Source of the DNA: Paenibacillus sp. FJAT-29882
GTDB taxonomy: Bacteria; Bacillota; Bacilli; Bacillales; DSM-1321
DNA: 64,000 nt
Assembly (NCBI RefSeq): GCF_001510645.1
Contig: NZ_LMVB01000001.1
Coordinates: forward strand, 2,614,981-2,678,980
Direction of reading: 5' to 3'
In this document: in pieces, positions 8,947 to 18,630 of the stretch
Position numbering within the stretch: the stretch's first letter is position 1
Layout of the letters: each line of letters starts with the position of its first letter
Notes under the pieces: model-generated
The model's input: the letters and a program-made list of their open reading frames with translations, nothing else
Database searches by the model: none
Told to the model about the DNA's origin: nothing
Made by a program: the position numbers and the translations under genes

Positions 8947-11541
8947 TTATACAAGAAAAATCTTCTCTCCGTCATAGTCAAATACAATTTGTTGTTGATC
9001 TGATACTTTCCCCGCAATAATTTCTCTGGCAAGCTTTGTTTCAATTTGCTTTTGGATAAATCGTTTAAGCGGTCGTGCTCCATATACAGGATCATATCCT
9101 TGATCGGCAATGAATTCCTTCGCTTCATCTGTGATCGTGAGTGTTAAATGCTGATCCTCAATACGTTCCTGGAGTTGAAAGACCATTTTATCAACAATTT
9201 TTCCAATATCAGATTTCGATAAAGGCTTAAACAAAATAATATCATCGACACGATTTAAGAATTCAGGACGGAAATGGCTGCGCAACTCACTCATCACTTG
9301 TTCTTTCACCGTTTCTTCTATTTCATCCTGACGATAATCGGACTGTAATAAATAATGGGAGCCGATATTTGATGTCATAATGATGACTGTGTTTTTACAA
9401 TCAATGGTTCTGCCTTGCGAATCTGTAATTCTACCATCATCAAGCATTTGCAAGAGGATGTTGAATACATCTGGATGCGCTTTTTCAATTTCATCAAGCA
9501 AAATAACGGAATATGGCTTACGTCGGATCGCTTCGGTAAGCTGTCCTCCTTCTTCAAATCCCACATAACCTGGAGGTGCCCCGATTAACCGGGAAACTGA
9601 ATGTTTCTCCATATACTCTGACATATCGATTCGAATCATTTGGTTTTCACTATCAAATAAAGTTTCTGCAAGTGCCTTTACTAGCTCTGTTTTCCCTACA
9701 CCTGTTGGTCCTAAAAAGATAAAAGAACCAATCGGTCTATTTGGGTCCTTAATGCCTGCTCTTGCTCTGAGGACCGCATCTGAAACAAATTCGATTGCTT
9801 CATCTTGACCAATTACCCGCTCGCTTAGGATTGTAGGGAGCCGGAGAAGTTTTTCTCTTTCTCCTTCCACTAGCTTTGTAACAGGAATTCCTGTCCAGCG
9901 TGCTACAATCGACGCAATTTCCTCTTCCGTTACTTCTTCACGTAATAGACGGTTGTCTTGTTTATCCTCTTCTAAATTCGCAACAAGAGCGGCTAGTTCT
10001 TTTTCCTTTTGTGGAATTAATCCATGGCGCAATTCTGCAGCCCGATTTAAATCATATTCATTTTCTGCTTGTTCTAAATCACGGCGAAGCTTTTCCAATT
10101 GTTCCCGATGTTCAGACACATGCTGTAAGGATGATTTCTCCATTTGCCATTGTGCCTTCATTGCATTTGCCTGATCACGTTGCTCGGATAGTTCTTTTTG
10201 CAAAATGGCTAATCTATTTTTGCTCGGTTCATCACTTTCTTTCCGAAGTGCGGCTTCTTCAATTTCAAGCTGCATGACCTTCCGGGTAATCTCATCTAGT
10301 TCAGTTGGCATTGAATCGATTTCAGTCCGAATCATGGCACAGGCTTCATCTACTAGATCAATCGCCTTATCAGGTAAAAATCGGTCTGTAATATAGCGAT
10401 TAGACAATACAGACGCTGCTACAATGGCACGATCATGAATTCTGACACCATGATGGATTTCAAACCGTTCTTTCAATCCTCTGAGAATGGATATCGTATC
10501 CTCAACGTCTGGTTCTGATACAAGTACCTGTTGGAACCTTCTTTCAAGAGCCGGGTCTTTTTCAATATACTTCCGGTACTCATCAAGCGTCGTTGCACCA
10601 ATACAATGCAATTCGCCGCGGGCAAGCATCGGTTTTAACATATTCCCAGCATCAAGGGCGCCATCGGTTCTGCCTGCACCTACAATCGTGTGGATTTCAT
10701 CAATAAATAATAAGATTTCCCCATCGCTTTTTTTGACTTCATTTAGAACTGCTTTTAAGCGCTCTTCAAATTCGCCGCGGAATTTCGCACCAGCGACGAG
10801 TGCACTCATATCGAGCGAGAATATCGTTTTATCTTTCAACCCTTCTGGCACATCTTTTCGTACAATTCTTTGTGCAAGACCTTCCACTATAGCGGTTTTC
10901 CCTACACCCGGTTCCCCGATAAGCACAGGGTTGTTTTTTGTTTTTCTCGAAAGTATTCGAATGACATTTCGGATTTCTGAATCTCTTCCAATAATAGGAT
11001 CGACTTTCCCAGACCTTACTTCTGCCACAAGATCTCTGCCATATTTCTTTAGTACTCCATATGTGCTTTCAGGATTTTGGCTAGTCACTCTCTGATTCCC
11101 CCTAATCTCCTTGATAATGTTTAATGCGGTCTGATAGTTTACATTGAATGGTGAAAATAGTTTCTTAGTATAAGTTTTGTTCACTTTAAATATCGCAAGT
11201 AGAATGTGTTCTACAGACAAATATTCATCAGAAAAACGTTTCATTTCAGACTCTGCTACTTCCATTATGTTTCGTAGCGATGCTGCTAAATAAACACCTT
11301 TTCCTTCTGTACTCCCTGTTACTTGCGGTAGTTTGTTTAGTTCTTCTTCAAGCATTGCTTCAAATGGATTTATCGGCTGATCACTCTCTGAAAGAATTCT
11401 CATTAACATGCTTTCATCTTGATCAAACAGAGCCTGTAAAACATGCAGTTCATTCAATTCCTGGTTGTTTCGGGAAAGAGCATAATCCTGACTTGTTATA
11501 AAGGCATCCTGCAATTTTTCTGTCATTTTTTCCATATCCAT
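8947..11541 (-). CDS. clpB: Chaperone disaggregase ClpB
   Basis: Hsp100 ATPase that, with DnaK, extracts polypeptides from aggregates in the cytosol. It is 864 residues, the usual length. Order: N-terminal double Clp repeat domain (1-145), AAA1 with Walker A GEPGVGKT (209-216), the coiled-coil M domain (about 400-520), and AAA2 with GPTGVGKT (about 610). There is no ClpP-binding IGF loop, which separates it from ClpA/C/X. The ORF runs 42 codons further upstream, but GGAGGG seven bases before ATG 11541 and the promoter at 11609-11637, with its CtsR box downstream of the -10, exclude that extension. I do not recall clpB at this locus in B. subtilis. Confidence 0.97.
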   Translation of the reverse strand: MDMEKMTEKLQDAFITSQDYALSRNNQELNELHVLQALFDQDESMLMRILSESDQPINPFEAMLEEELNKLPQVTGSTEGKGVYLAASLRNIMEVAESEMKRFSDEYLSVEHILLAIFKVNKTYTKKLFSPFNVNYQTALNIIKEIRGNQRVTSQNPESTYGVLKKYGRDLVAEVRSGKVDPIIGRDSEIRNVIRILSRKTKNNPVLIGEPGVGKTAIVEGLAQRIVRKDVPEGLKDKTIFSLDMSALVAGAKFRGEFEERLKAVLNEVKKSDGEILLFIDEIHTIVGAGRTDGALDAGNMLKPMLARGELHCIGATTLDEYRKYIEKDPALERRFQQVLVSEPDVEDTISILRGLKERFEIHHGVRIHDRAIVAASVLSNRYITDRFLPDKAIDLVDEACAMIRTEIDSMPTELDEITRKVMQLEIEEAALRKESDEPSKNRLAILQKELSEQRDQANAMKAQWQMEKSSLQHVSEHREQLEKLRRDLEQAENEYDLNRAAELRHGLIPQKEKELAALVANLEEDKQDNRLLREEVTEEEIASIVARWTGIPVTKLVEGEREKLLRLPTILSERVIGQDEAIEFVSDAVLRARAGIKDPNRPIGSFIFLGPTGVGKTELVKALAETLFDSENQMIRIDMSEYMEKHSVSRLIGAPPGYVGFEEGGQLTEAIRRKPYSVILLDEIEKAHPDVFNILLQMLDDGRITDSQGRTIDCKNTVIIMTSNIGSHYLLQSDYRQDEIEETVKEQVMSELRSHFRPEFLNRVDDIILFKPLSKSDIGKIVDKMVFQLQERIEDQHLTLTITDEAKEFIADQGYDPVYGARPLKRFIQKQIETKLAREIIAGKVSDQQQIVFDYDGEKIFLV

Positions 11542-11582
11542 AAGTATCCCTCCAACATTAAGCCAGATGGCATGATCTATAC

Positions 11583-11599
11583 TTTGACCTTCTTTGACC
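11583..11599. promoter_or_regulatory. CtsR operator of clpB
   Basis: Read on the minus strand, GGTCAAAGAAGGTCAAA is a perfect direct heptad repeat of the CtsR type (RGTCAAA-NAN-RGTCAAA). It lies 10 bases downstream of the -10 box, where it would block transcription. CtsR is the class III heat-shock repressor of clp genes in Gram-positive bacteria. Confidence 0.95.
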
Positions 11600-11608
11600 T
11601 TTAAGTCT

Positions 11609-11637
11609 ATTGTACAATAAAACCCACTAAATTTAAA
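11609..11637 (-). promoter_or_regulatory. SigA-type promoter of clpB
   Basis: -35 TTTAAA (11632-11637), a 17-base spacer and -10 TACAAT (11609-11614) on the minus strand, directly before the CtsR box. Confidence 0.8.
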
Positions 11638-11661
11638 GAAAGAAGGCTTATATAAGTGTGT

Positions 11662-11802
11662 GTTCAAAAAGGAGGATAAAAAGAGCCGAGAAGTTTGAGG
11701 AGCGATCGTCTCGAGGACCGGATCGTATACAGTAATACGTGAGGACCGGAGAGACAGAGCTTTGAAGCAATTCGACAGCTATTTTTACCGGACTTTTTGA
11801 AC
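11662..11802 (+). repeat. Dispersed repeat family D, copy 1
   Basis: 141 bp bounded by 10-bp terminal inverted repeats GTTCAAAAAG / CTTTTTGAAC. Inside it carries GAGGATAAAAAGAGCCGAGA and two copies of GAGGACCGG. The second copy of this family is at 59010-59119 in the opposite orientation and lacks about 30 internal bases, including one of the GAGGACCGG units. MITE-like layout, no coding capacity. Confidence 0.85.
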
Positions 11803-11825
11803 AACCTCTATAAGGGCAAAAGCAA

Positions 11826-11892
11826 TGGGTCAGATCTCGCCGCTACGAACTACAGTATATGATACTGTATGTAGAGTACGAGATCTGACCCA
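11826..11892. repeat. Dispersed repeat family A, copy 2 (compact)
   Basis: 67 bp with perfect 14-bp arms TGGGTCAGATCTCG / CGAGATCTGACCCA and an inner pair TACAGTAT/ATACTGTA, so nearly the whole element folds into one hairpin. It lies 27 bases beyond the yjzC stop on that gene's coding strand and could act as its terminator. Confidence 0.88.
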
Positions 11893-11919
11893 ATTGATGT
11901 TCTCTATTTGAATTGATGA

Positions 11920-12099
11920 TTATGGTTTACGTTGGTACATCCAAACACGATTGTGATTCGAATTTTCAGGGAAAGCTTCTCCTGCTTTCAGCTTTACTTT
12001 TTTCGGATTATTCACCGTGCTTCCTGTTTCACCTATTTCAACATAAACCCCATTATTCGGCGCTTTTTGTCCAAATTTAAATTGATGATTTTGACCCAT
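11920..12099 (-). CDS. yjzC: YjzC family small protein
   Basis: 59 residues, basic, beginning MGQNHQFKFGQKAPNNG, the signature I recall for YjzC. A longer frame upstream exists, but AAAGGAG stands 10 bases before this ATG and the extension looks non-coding. Position next to argF is conserved with B. subtilis. No transmembrane segment; function not known. Confidence 0.88.
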   Translation of the reverse strand: MGQNHQFKFGQKAPNNGVYVEIGETGSTVNNPKKVKLKAGEAFPENSNHNRVWMYQRKP

Positions 12100-12251
12100 G
12101 ATCATCACTCTCCTTTTGCTGACTGTACTTTTAGTCTTTCCAAAGATGAGTCCGATTATCAATGGTATGTTCGCGAAAATCAGCAATTTTCAGGCGAAAT
12201 TTTTAAACAAACATGCTTTTTTCTCAATAACTTGATTATCATTAATCATTT

Positions 12252-13205
12252 TTATTGAAGCAAGTCGACCAAAATCGCTTTTTGAGCATGCAGCCTATTT
12301 CCTGCTTGATGAAAAACGACAGAATTTGGTCCGTCAATAATTTCAGCTGTTACCTCTTCCTCACGGTGAGCTGGAAGGCAATGCATGAAAATATAGTCTT
12401 CTTTCGCATGCTTTACTAGCTCTGCATTAATTTGATACTCTTTAAATACTTCTAATCGAACGGCATTCTCTGCTTCTTGTCCCATTGATGTCCAGACATC
12501 TGCATAAACGATATCAGCACCTTCTATGGCTTCAGTAGGAGAATCTGTCACGACAATTTCGCATCCCTGTTGCTTAGCCTCTTTTTTCGCGTATTCAATA
12601 ATTTCCTTATTCGGCTCATATCCAGCTGGACACGCAATGGAAAAGTCAATTCCCGTTTTTGCACAGGCAATCATTAAAGAATGTACGACATTATTCCCAT
12701 CGCCAATATATGCCATTTTCAGGCCTGCAAGCTTCCCTTTAACTTCCTGAATCGTCAATAAATCGGCTAGTGCCTGACATGGGTGGAACATATCTGTTAA
12801 GCCATTAATAACAGGAATGGTTGCCGATGCAGCCAACTCTTCAATCTTTTCATGCCCAAATGTTCGAATCATAATTCCGTCAACGAATTGAGATAAGACT
12901 TTTGCCGTATCCGCTACCGTTTCTCCACGACCAATCTGGATATCATTGCTGCTTAAAAACAAGCCATGCCCGCCAAGTTGCAGCATGCCAACTTCAAACG
13001 ACACTCTCGTTCTTGTTGATGATTTTTCAAAAATCATCCCTAACGTTTTTCCTTTTAATGGTGCATACTCTTCCTGAGCTGCCCATTTCGACTTAATATC
13101 ACTAGCTAATTTTAGCAACTCCAAAATTGAGTCAGGAGCAACATCAGCTAGTGTAAGAAAATCCTTTTGCTGAATGATTTTTCCGTTCTTGATTATTGTA
13201 CTCAT
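12252..13205 (-). CDS. argF: Ornithine carbamoyltransferase (anabolic)
   Basis: Makes citrulline from ornithine and carbamoyl phosphate. It has 317 residues. The carbamoyl-phosphate loop STRTRVSFE and the ornithine-binding HCLPAHREEE motif (HCLP) are both intact. Its start overlaps the carB stop by four bases (ATGA), which indicates translational coupling and makes it the last gene of the argCJBD-carAB-argF series. Clustering with the biosynthetic genes argues for the anabolic rather than the deiminase-pathway enzyme. Confidence 0.97.
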   Translation of the reverse strand: MSTIIKNGKIIQQKDFLTLADVAPDSILELLKLASDIKSKWAAQEEYAPLKGKTLGMIFEKSSTRTRVSFEVGMLQLGGHGLFLSSNDIQIGRGETVADTAKVLSQFVDGIMIRTFGHEKIEELAASATIPVINGLTDMFHPCQALADLLTIQEVKGKLAGLKMAYIGDGNNVVHSLMIACAKTGIDFSIACPAGYEPNKEIIEYAKKEAKQQGCEIVVTDSPTEAIEGADIVYADVWTSMGQEAENAVRLEVFKEYQINAELVKHAKEDYIFMHCLPAHREEEVTAEIIDGPNSVVFHQAGNRLHAQKAILVDLLQ

Positions 13206-16200
13206 ACTTGTGTCACTCCCTTTTTATCTAAACTAAGCCAAGTTTGTAGTGAAGCAATTTTTATCTCTTTTTCAGAAAGCGATTGTAAGTATGCAAGGAA
13301 AGTTTCTTCTTCTGAAAAAGCGAGGATACGATATTTCGCTGCTAATAATCGCAAATGTTGATCTTCCTCAGATTTTCCATATGACAATACTGCCGCACCG
13401 TTTCCTTGTTTAAGCCATGATTCAAAATCACCATCCGCAATAACCATTCCTGCATCAAGCACTCGATTTAACGTTTCCTCACTTAGATGGATCGTAGGGG
13501 AAATGAATAAACCGTTTTTATGCACGTCTCTTTGACCATGATAAACTTTCGCTAATGCTTCATTGATTGTATTTGCAATGGCAATACCTTCTCCAGTCGA
13601 TTTCATTTCTGGTCCAACTTTCGAATCAAGACCACTTAAAGCAAATGTTGAAAAGACTGGGTATTTAATGGCAGAATACGAGAAATCATCTTCTAACCCT
13701 ATTTTTCCTAGTAAATTCGACAAAGAATATTTCCCAAGCAATATTTTTGTCGCAACTTGGACAAGTGGAACACCGCTAATTTTACTGATTAAAGGAATCG
13801 TTCGACTTGCACGTGGATTGACTTCAAGCACATAAATCTTTTGACCTTGGATAACGAATTGGATATTCATTAATCCTTTATAGCCAAGTTCTACGACAAT
13901 TTTCTTCGCGTATTCGACCATTTTTTCTTTCATTTCATTGGAAATAGTTGTGCTTGGAAAAATAGCTAGGCTGTCTCCAGAATGGACGCCTGCCTTTTCA
14001 ATATGTTCGGCAACTAAAGGTATATAGACATCACTACCATCGGCAATTAAATCAATCTCAGCTTCTTGACCAGGTATATAAGAGTCAAGAAGTACAGGGT
14101 AAACAAGAGATTCTCCATTGTTCAAACGATTATTTAGACTTTTACGATCTTGAATGATTTCCATTCCCTGACCGCCAATTACATAGGAAGGACGTAATAA
14201 AACAGGAAAGCCAATCTGTTCAGCTTGCTTCAGTAATTCTTGTGCGTTATTCGCCATCTCACCAGGAACATGAGGAATATCAAGCTTTTGTAGCAACGTA
14301 TAGAAACGATCACGATCTTCTAATTGGTCAACGATATCAAAGGATGTTCCCAATAAATTAATGCCTTGCTCTTCAAGCCCTTGTGCAAGATTAATCGCAG
14401 TTTGACCACCAAATTGAACGATTACATCTTGAATCCCTTCTGCCTCTATTACATTTAAAACATACTCAAGTGTCAAAGGTTCAAAGTAAAGGCGATCAGC
14501 TGTGGCAAAATCTGTGCTCACTGTTTCAGGATTATTATTAATCATGATAGTTTCTACATGTTCTTGTTGTAGGGCGTAAACACTGTGTACTGAACAATAA
14601 TCAAATTCAATCCCTTGCCCAATTCGGATTGGTCCACTGCCGATAATCAAGACCTTTTGTTTAGCTGACTTTTCCTGCTCATTTTCACCGAAATACGTCG
14701 AGTAATAATAATTCGTATGAGATTCGAATTCGGCTGCACATGTATCAACCGTTTTATACGCCGCTGTGACTCCCAGCGTTATCCGCTGCTTTCTCACGTC
14801 AAGTTCTGATGCGTCCCATATAGATGCCAAATAACGATCAGAAAAGCCATTTTCCTTTATGAACACGAATTCTTCCTTCGTTAGATCATAAAGATTTTTG
14901 TCAGCAAGATTCTTTTCCATTTCTATTATGGTTGAAAAACTCGCTAAGAAAAAATAGTCCATTTTAGTTGCTTCATGAATCGCCTCTATTGTAACATTTT
15001 TGCGAAGTAATTCGAAAATCACAAAAATTCGTTCATCTGTTTGCGCATAAAGCATATCCCACAAGTCTGATAAAGATTTTTCTTTTAATGACTTTAACTG
15101 AAGACCCAATGTCTTTAGTTCAAGTGAGTCAACGGCTTTTTGAAGAGCTCCTTCAAAACTTCGATGCAAGGCCATTACTTCACCGGTCGCCTTCATTTGT
15201 GTTCCAAGCTTACGCATTGCTGTTGGAAATTTATCAAATGGCCATCTAGGAAATTTTACAGCTACATAATCAAGTGCAGGTTCAAAGCTTGCATACGTGC
15301 TCTTCGTAACGGGATTGATCAGTTCTGACAAATGATAGCCAACTGCCAATTTTGCTGCAATGCGGGCAATCGGATAGCCCGTCGCTTTTGAAGCAAGTGC
15401 CGAAGAACGGCTTACCCGAGGATTCACTTCAATTAAATAATAGCTTTTACTATTCGGATCAAGAGCAAATTGGATATTACAACCGCCGATAATCCCTAAT
15501 GCTGAAATAATTTTAATCGATGCCGAGCGTAGCATTTGGTATTCTTCATCGGAAAGCGTCTGAGAAGGTGCCACAACAATTGAATCTCCTGTATGAATGC
15601 CAACAGGATCGATATTTTCCATATTACAAATCGTGATACAAGTTTGATTGCTGTCTCGCATTACTTCATATTCAATTTCTTTAAAACCCGCAATGCTCCG
15701 CTCAATGAGACATTGAGTAATCGGACTTTCCTGTAGCCCACCTCTGACAAGCTCCTTGAATACATCCATCTCTTCTGCAATACCGCCACCAGTACCGCCT
15801 AGTGTATACGCTGGCCGAACAATGATCGGAAACCCAATTTTTTCTGCAAAAGCAACCGCTTCATCATAGGTATGAACAATCATGCTTTCAGGAACTGGTT
15901 CGTTGATTTCAAACATCAATTGTCGAAAAAGCTCCCTGTCCTCTCCTTTTTTAATGGAGTCAATTGGAGTCCCGAGCAATGTAACGCCATACTTTTCCAA
16001 AATTCCAGCTTCATGAAGCTGATACGCAAGATTTAATCCTGTTTGGCCTCCTAATGTAGCGAGCAAGCCATCTGGTTTTTCCTTTGCGATGATTTTTTCA
16101 AGTACATCACAGGTTAATGGCTCAAAATATACTGCATCTGCATTCATGTCGTCCGTCATAATTGTAGCTGGGTTGTTATTCACTAAAATGACCCGATAGC

Positions 16201-16321
16201 CTTCCTCTTTAAGCGCTAAACATGCTTGAGTGCCGGCATAATCAAATTCTGCTGCTTGCCCGATGATAATCGGGCCTGATCCGATTACTAGGATAGTTTG
16301 TATGGAATGATTCTTAGGCAT
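13202..16321 (-). CDS. carB: Carbamoyl-phosphate synthase, large subunit (arginine-linked)
   Basis: Builds carbamoyl phosphate from bicarbonate, two ATP and ammonia channelled from CarA. It has 1039 residues, with two homologous ATP-grasp synthetase halves: GSGPIIIGQAAEFDYAG opens the first and GSGPIRIGQGIEFDY the second (about residue 550). The C-terminal regulatory (MGS-like) part is short and diverged, as in the arginine-specific Bacillus enzymes, which are not UMP-sensitive. The ATG at 16321 overlaps carA by 8 bases; a frame nine codons longer lies wholly within carA. Cluster position assigns it to arginine rather than pyrimidine synthesis. Confidence 0.96.
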   Translation of the reverse strand: MPKNHSIQTILVIGSGPIIIGQAAEFDYAGTQACLALKEEGYRVILVNNNPATIMTDDMNADAVYFEPLTCDVLEKIIAKEKPDGLLATLGGQTGLNLAYQLHEAGILEKYGVTLLGTPIDSIKKGEDRELFRQLMFEINEPVPESMIVHTYDEAVAFAEKIGFPIIVRPAYTLGGTGGGIAEEMDVFKELVRGGLQESPITQCLIERSIAGFKEIEYEVMRDSNQTCITICNMENIDPVGIHTGDSIVVAPSQTLSDEEYQMLRSASIKIISALGIIGGCNIQFALDPNSKSYYLIEVNPRVSRSSALASKATGYPIARIAAKLAVGYHLSELINPVTKSTYASFEPALDYVAVKFPRWPFDKFPTAMRKLGTQMKATGEVMALHRSFEGALQKAVDSLELKTLGLQLKSLKEKSLSDLWDMLYAQTDERIFVIFELLRKNVTIEAIHEATKMDYFFLASFSTIIEMEKNLADKNLYDLTKEEFVFIKENGFSDRYLASIWDASELDVRKQRITLGVTAAYKTVDTCAAEFESHTNYYYSTYFGENEQEKSAKQKVLIIGSGPIRIGQGIEFDYCSVHSVYALQQEHVETIMINNNPETVSTDFATADRLYFEPLTLEYVLNVIEAEGIQDVIVQFGGQTAINLAQGLEEQGINLLGTSFDIVDQLEDRDRFYTLLQKLDIPHVPGEMANNAQELLKQAEQIGFPVLLRPSYVIGGQGMEIIQDRKSLNNRLNNGESLVYPVLLDSYIPGQEAEIDLIADGSDVYIPLVAEHIEKAGVHSGDSLAIFPSTTISNEMKEKMVEYAKKIVVELGYKGLMNIQFVIQGQKIYVLEVNPRASRTIPLISKISGVPLVQVATKILLGKYSLSNLLGKIGLEDDFSYSAIKYPVFSTFALSGLDSKVGPEMKSTGEGIAIANTINEALAKVYHGQRDVHKNGLFISPTIHLSEETLNRVLDAGMVIADGDFESWLKQGNGAAVLSYGKSEEDQHLRLLAAKYRILAFSEEETFLAYLQSLSEKEIKIASLQTWLSLDKKGVTQV

Positions 16322-17396
16322 ATGCTTTTTCTCTCCCGCTATAGTCATTTATCATCTGTAAAAACTCTGAAAAGTGTTCCCCGCTTTCCGCTGGGCCTGG
16401 GTTAGCTTCCGGATGGTATTGTGTCGTGACAATCGGTAGTTCAGTATGGACCAATCCTTCAACTGTGCCATCATTCACATTGCGGAATCGTACCTGTAAT
16501 CCTGTGTTCGTCAAACTCTCTTCCGCCACTTCATAGCTGTGATTTTGCGAGCTCATGTATACCCGTTTCGTTTTCAAATCAACAATTGGCTGATTGGCAC
16601 CTCGATGACCGAAAAGCATTTTCTTCGTATTCCCACCAAATGCAAGAGCTGTAAGTTGGTGACCAAGACATATGCCCATCGTCGGATAATGAGTAAGTAT
16701 GCTTTTGATATTTTCAAGTAAATGATTGAGTTGCTTTGGATCACCCGGCCCATTAGATAGGACTACACCATCCGGATTCAGGCTCTGAATCGTTTGAAGG
16801 TCCGTATTGAAAGGTACTGTCGTTACTTTACAATTTTGATTGATTAGACTGTCCAAAATCGATTTCTTGTAACCAAAGTCAAGAAGAACAACATGCTTTG
16901 TACCGTTTCCATAACTCGTAATTTCCTTAGAAGAAACTTCTGATACTATTTGAGTATTTCCATTATAGCTGGTTTGCACTTGATAATTCGGATCAGGTGT
17001 AATCGCAGCTTCCATAGAACCTAATTTTCGAATCGTCTTCACAACTGCTCTCGTATCGATCTGACTAAGCAATGGAATATTCCATTTATCGAGATAATCT
17101 TTTAGTGAATGACGGGCTTGAAAATGAGAATAACTCATATCTCCTTGATAAACAATTACACCAGCTACATGCGGCTTTCTGCTTTCAAAGTCTTCATCGT
17201 TAATCCCATAATTTCCAATTAACGGATACGTAAATACGACAATTTGATTTTTATATGAAGGGTCTGTCAACACTTCTTGGTAGCCTGTCATTCCTGTAAA
17301 AAAGACAATTTCACCTTGCATGGCATCGTTCATATCTTTAGTTAATAATTTTCCCTCAAAAGATTGACCATTTGATAAATGTAAATAGCTTTTCAT
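16314..17396 (-). CDS. carA: Carbamoyl-phosphate synthase, small (glutaminase) subunit
   Basis: Hydrolyses glutamine and passes ammonia to CarB. It has 360 residues. The class I amidotransferase triad is visible: C243 in GICLGHQ, and H328 and E330 in TTQYHPEA. The ATG at 17396 is preceded by TAGGAGTGAAATC; the 13-codon upstream extension would run into the ARG boxes and is rejected. Overlaps carB, so the two are coupled. The 82-base gap to argD holds two ARG boxes, suggesting carAB-argF can be transcribed separately. Confidence 0.96.
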   Translation of the reverse strand: MKSYLHLSNGQSFEGKLLTKDMNDAMQGEIVFFTGMTGYQEVLTDPSYKNQIVVFTYPLIGNYGINDEDFESRKPHVAGVIVYQGDMSYSHFQARHSLKDYLDKWNIPLLSQIDTRAVVKTIRKLGSMEAAITPDPNYQVQTSYNGNTQIVSEVSSKEITSYGNGTKHVVLLDFGYKKSILDSLINQNCKVTTVPFNTDLQTIQSLNPDGVVLSNGPGDPKQLNHLLENIKSILTHYPTMGICLGHQLTALAFGGNTKKMLFGHRGANQPIVDLKTKRVYMSSQNHSYEVAEESLTNTGLQVRFRNVNDGTVEGLVHTELPIVTTQYHPEANPGPAESGEHFSEFLQMINDYSGREKAYA

Positions 17397-17414
17397 GATT
17401 TCACTCCTATGCAA

Positions 17415-17454
17415 GACTGTATTTTTATATAACATAAAGTATTTTTATTCATTC
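17415..17454. promoter_or_regulatory. Two ARG boxes upstream of carA
   Basis: On the minus strand GAATGAATAAAAATACT (17438-17454) closely fits the ArgR/AhrC box CATGAATAAAAATKCAAK. A second, weaker box (TATATAAAAATACAGTC) lies at 17415-17431. Paired boxes about 21-23 bases apart are the usual arrangement for hexameric ArgR. They sit between argD and carA, inside the arginine cluster. Confidence 0.8.
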
Positions 17455-17478
17455 AATTTGTAAAAAATACAGTCATTT

Positions 17479-18630
17479 TTAGACTGGCTGCTTACTTCCT
17501 ATTACATTTGCAATCTTTTCAATGCATATATCCAATTCATGTTTATTCGTTGTTAATGGCGGTAGTAGCCTTATTACATTTGGACCTGCTGTCAAGACAA
17601 GTATCCCTTGCTTTTGAAGCTCTAGTAGAATCGGTTGACCAGCATTCACTAATTCAATCCCAATCATCAGCCCCATCCCGCGTATCTCTTTCACGTTTTC
17701 CAGATCCTTTAGTTTTTCGTTTAATTGATCGAAAAGATAGTTTCCTTTTTCAACTACTCCTAAAAGAAAGTCATCTTTGAACACTTCTTGAACCGTCGCT
17801 TCTGCTGCTGCGATACTGACTGGGTTTCCGCCAAACGTCGATCCATGGCTACCTGGTCCAAAGTACTTGGCAAGCTCTTTCTTTCCTACCATTGCGCCGA
17901 TAGGAAGGCCATTTCCTAGCCCTTTAGCAATTGTAATAATATCCGGATCGATCTGATAGTGTTGAAAAGCAAATGGCTTACCAGTACGGCCAATTCCCGT
18001 TTGAATTTCATCGATAATTAATAAGATTTCGAATTTTTCACTTACAGATTTTATTGCATCCAGGAATTCCTGTTCAATTTTATGAATCCCGCCTTCGCCT
18101 TGAACGATTTCAATCATAATTGCAGCAGTGTCTGCATCCACACTGTTTACCAATGCATCTACATCATTGAATGGAATATAGATAAACTCTTCAAGCATTT
18201 TCCCAAAACCAACTTTGACCTTTTCCTGCCCTGTTGCTGCCATCGTCGCAAAAGTACGCCCGTGAAATGATTGAATGCAAGTAATGATTTTATTTTTCCC
18301 TGATGCTTTCCGTGCGAGTTTTATCGCAGCTTCATTTGCTTCGGCACCACTGTTACAAAAGAAGACAGACCCTAGACCAGATGCTTCCGTAATGAGTGAA
18401 GCGGTTTTTTCCTGCTTTGAATTTTCGAACATATTCGATGTGTGCCAAAATGAAGCTAATTGTTTTTCAACGGCTGTTTTTACTTTTTCATGACAATGTC
18501 CCAGATTCAACACGCCAATTCCAGACGTATAATCCAAATATTTCTTACCATCCTTGCTTGTTAACCAAGATCCTAACGCCTGATCTGGTTCAATCTGCCA
18601 TCTTTCATAGGTTGGAAATAATGAACTCAT
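17479..18630 (-). CDS. argD: Acetylornithine aminotransferase
   Basis: PLP enzyme converting N-acetylglutamate semialdehyde to N-acetylornithine. It has 383 residues. Class III aminotransferase features: the FCNSGAEANEAAIKLAR phosphate/PLP region, IIDEIQTGIGRTG, and the Schiff-base lysine in TIAKGLGNGLPIG. The start overlaps argB by four bases. All expected residues are present. Confidence 0.96.
   Translation of the reverse strand: MSSLFPTYERWQIEPDQALGSWLTSKDGKKYLDYTSGIGVLNLGHCHEKVKTAVEKQLASFWHTSNMFENSKQEKTASLITEASGLGSVFFCNSGAEANEAAIKLARKASGKNKIITCIQSFHGRTFATMAATGQEKVKVGFGKMLEEFIYIPFNDVDALVNSVDADTAAIMIEIVQGEGGIHKIEQEFLDAIKSVSEKFEILLIIDEIQTGIGRTGKPFAFQHYQIDPDIITIAKGLGNGLPIGAMVGKKELAKYFGPGSHGSTFGGNPVSIAAAEATVQEVFKDDFLLGVVEKGNYLFDQLNEKLKDLENVKEIRGMGLMIGIELVNAGQPILLELQKQGILVLTAGPNVIRLLPPLTTNKHELDICIEKIANVIGSKQPV

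Noticed and set aside
9900-10277. Plus-strand ORF of 125 codons opposite clpB
   Set aside because: Antisense shadow of the ClpB M domain, no recognisable protein features.
10487-11095. Plus-strand ORF of 202 codons opposite clpB
   Set aside because: Lies wholly antisense to the conserved AAA1 region of clpB; Ser/Phe/Arg-rich composition typical of a shadow frame; no ribosome site.
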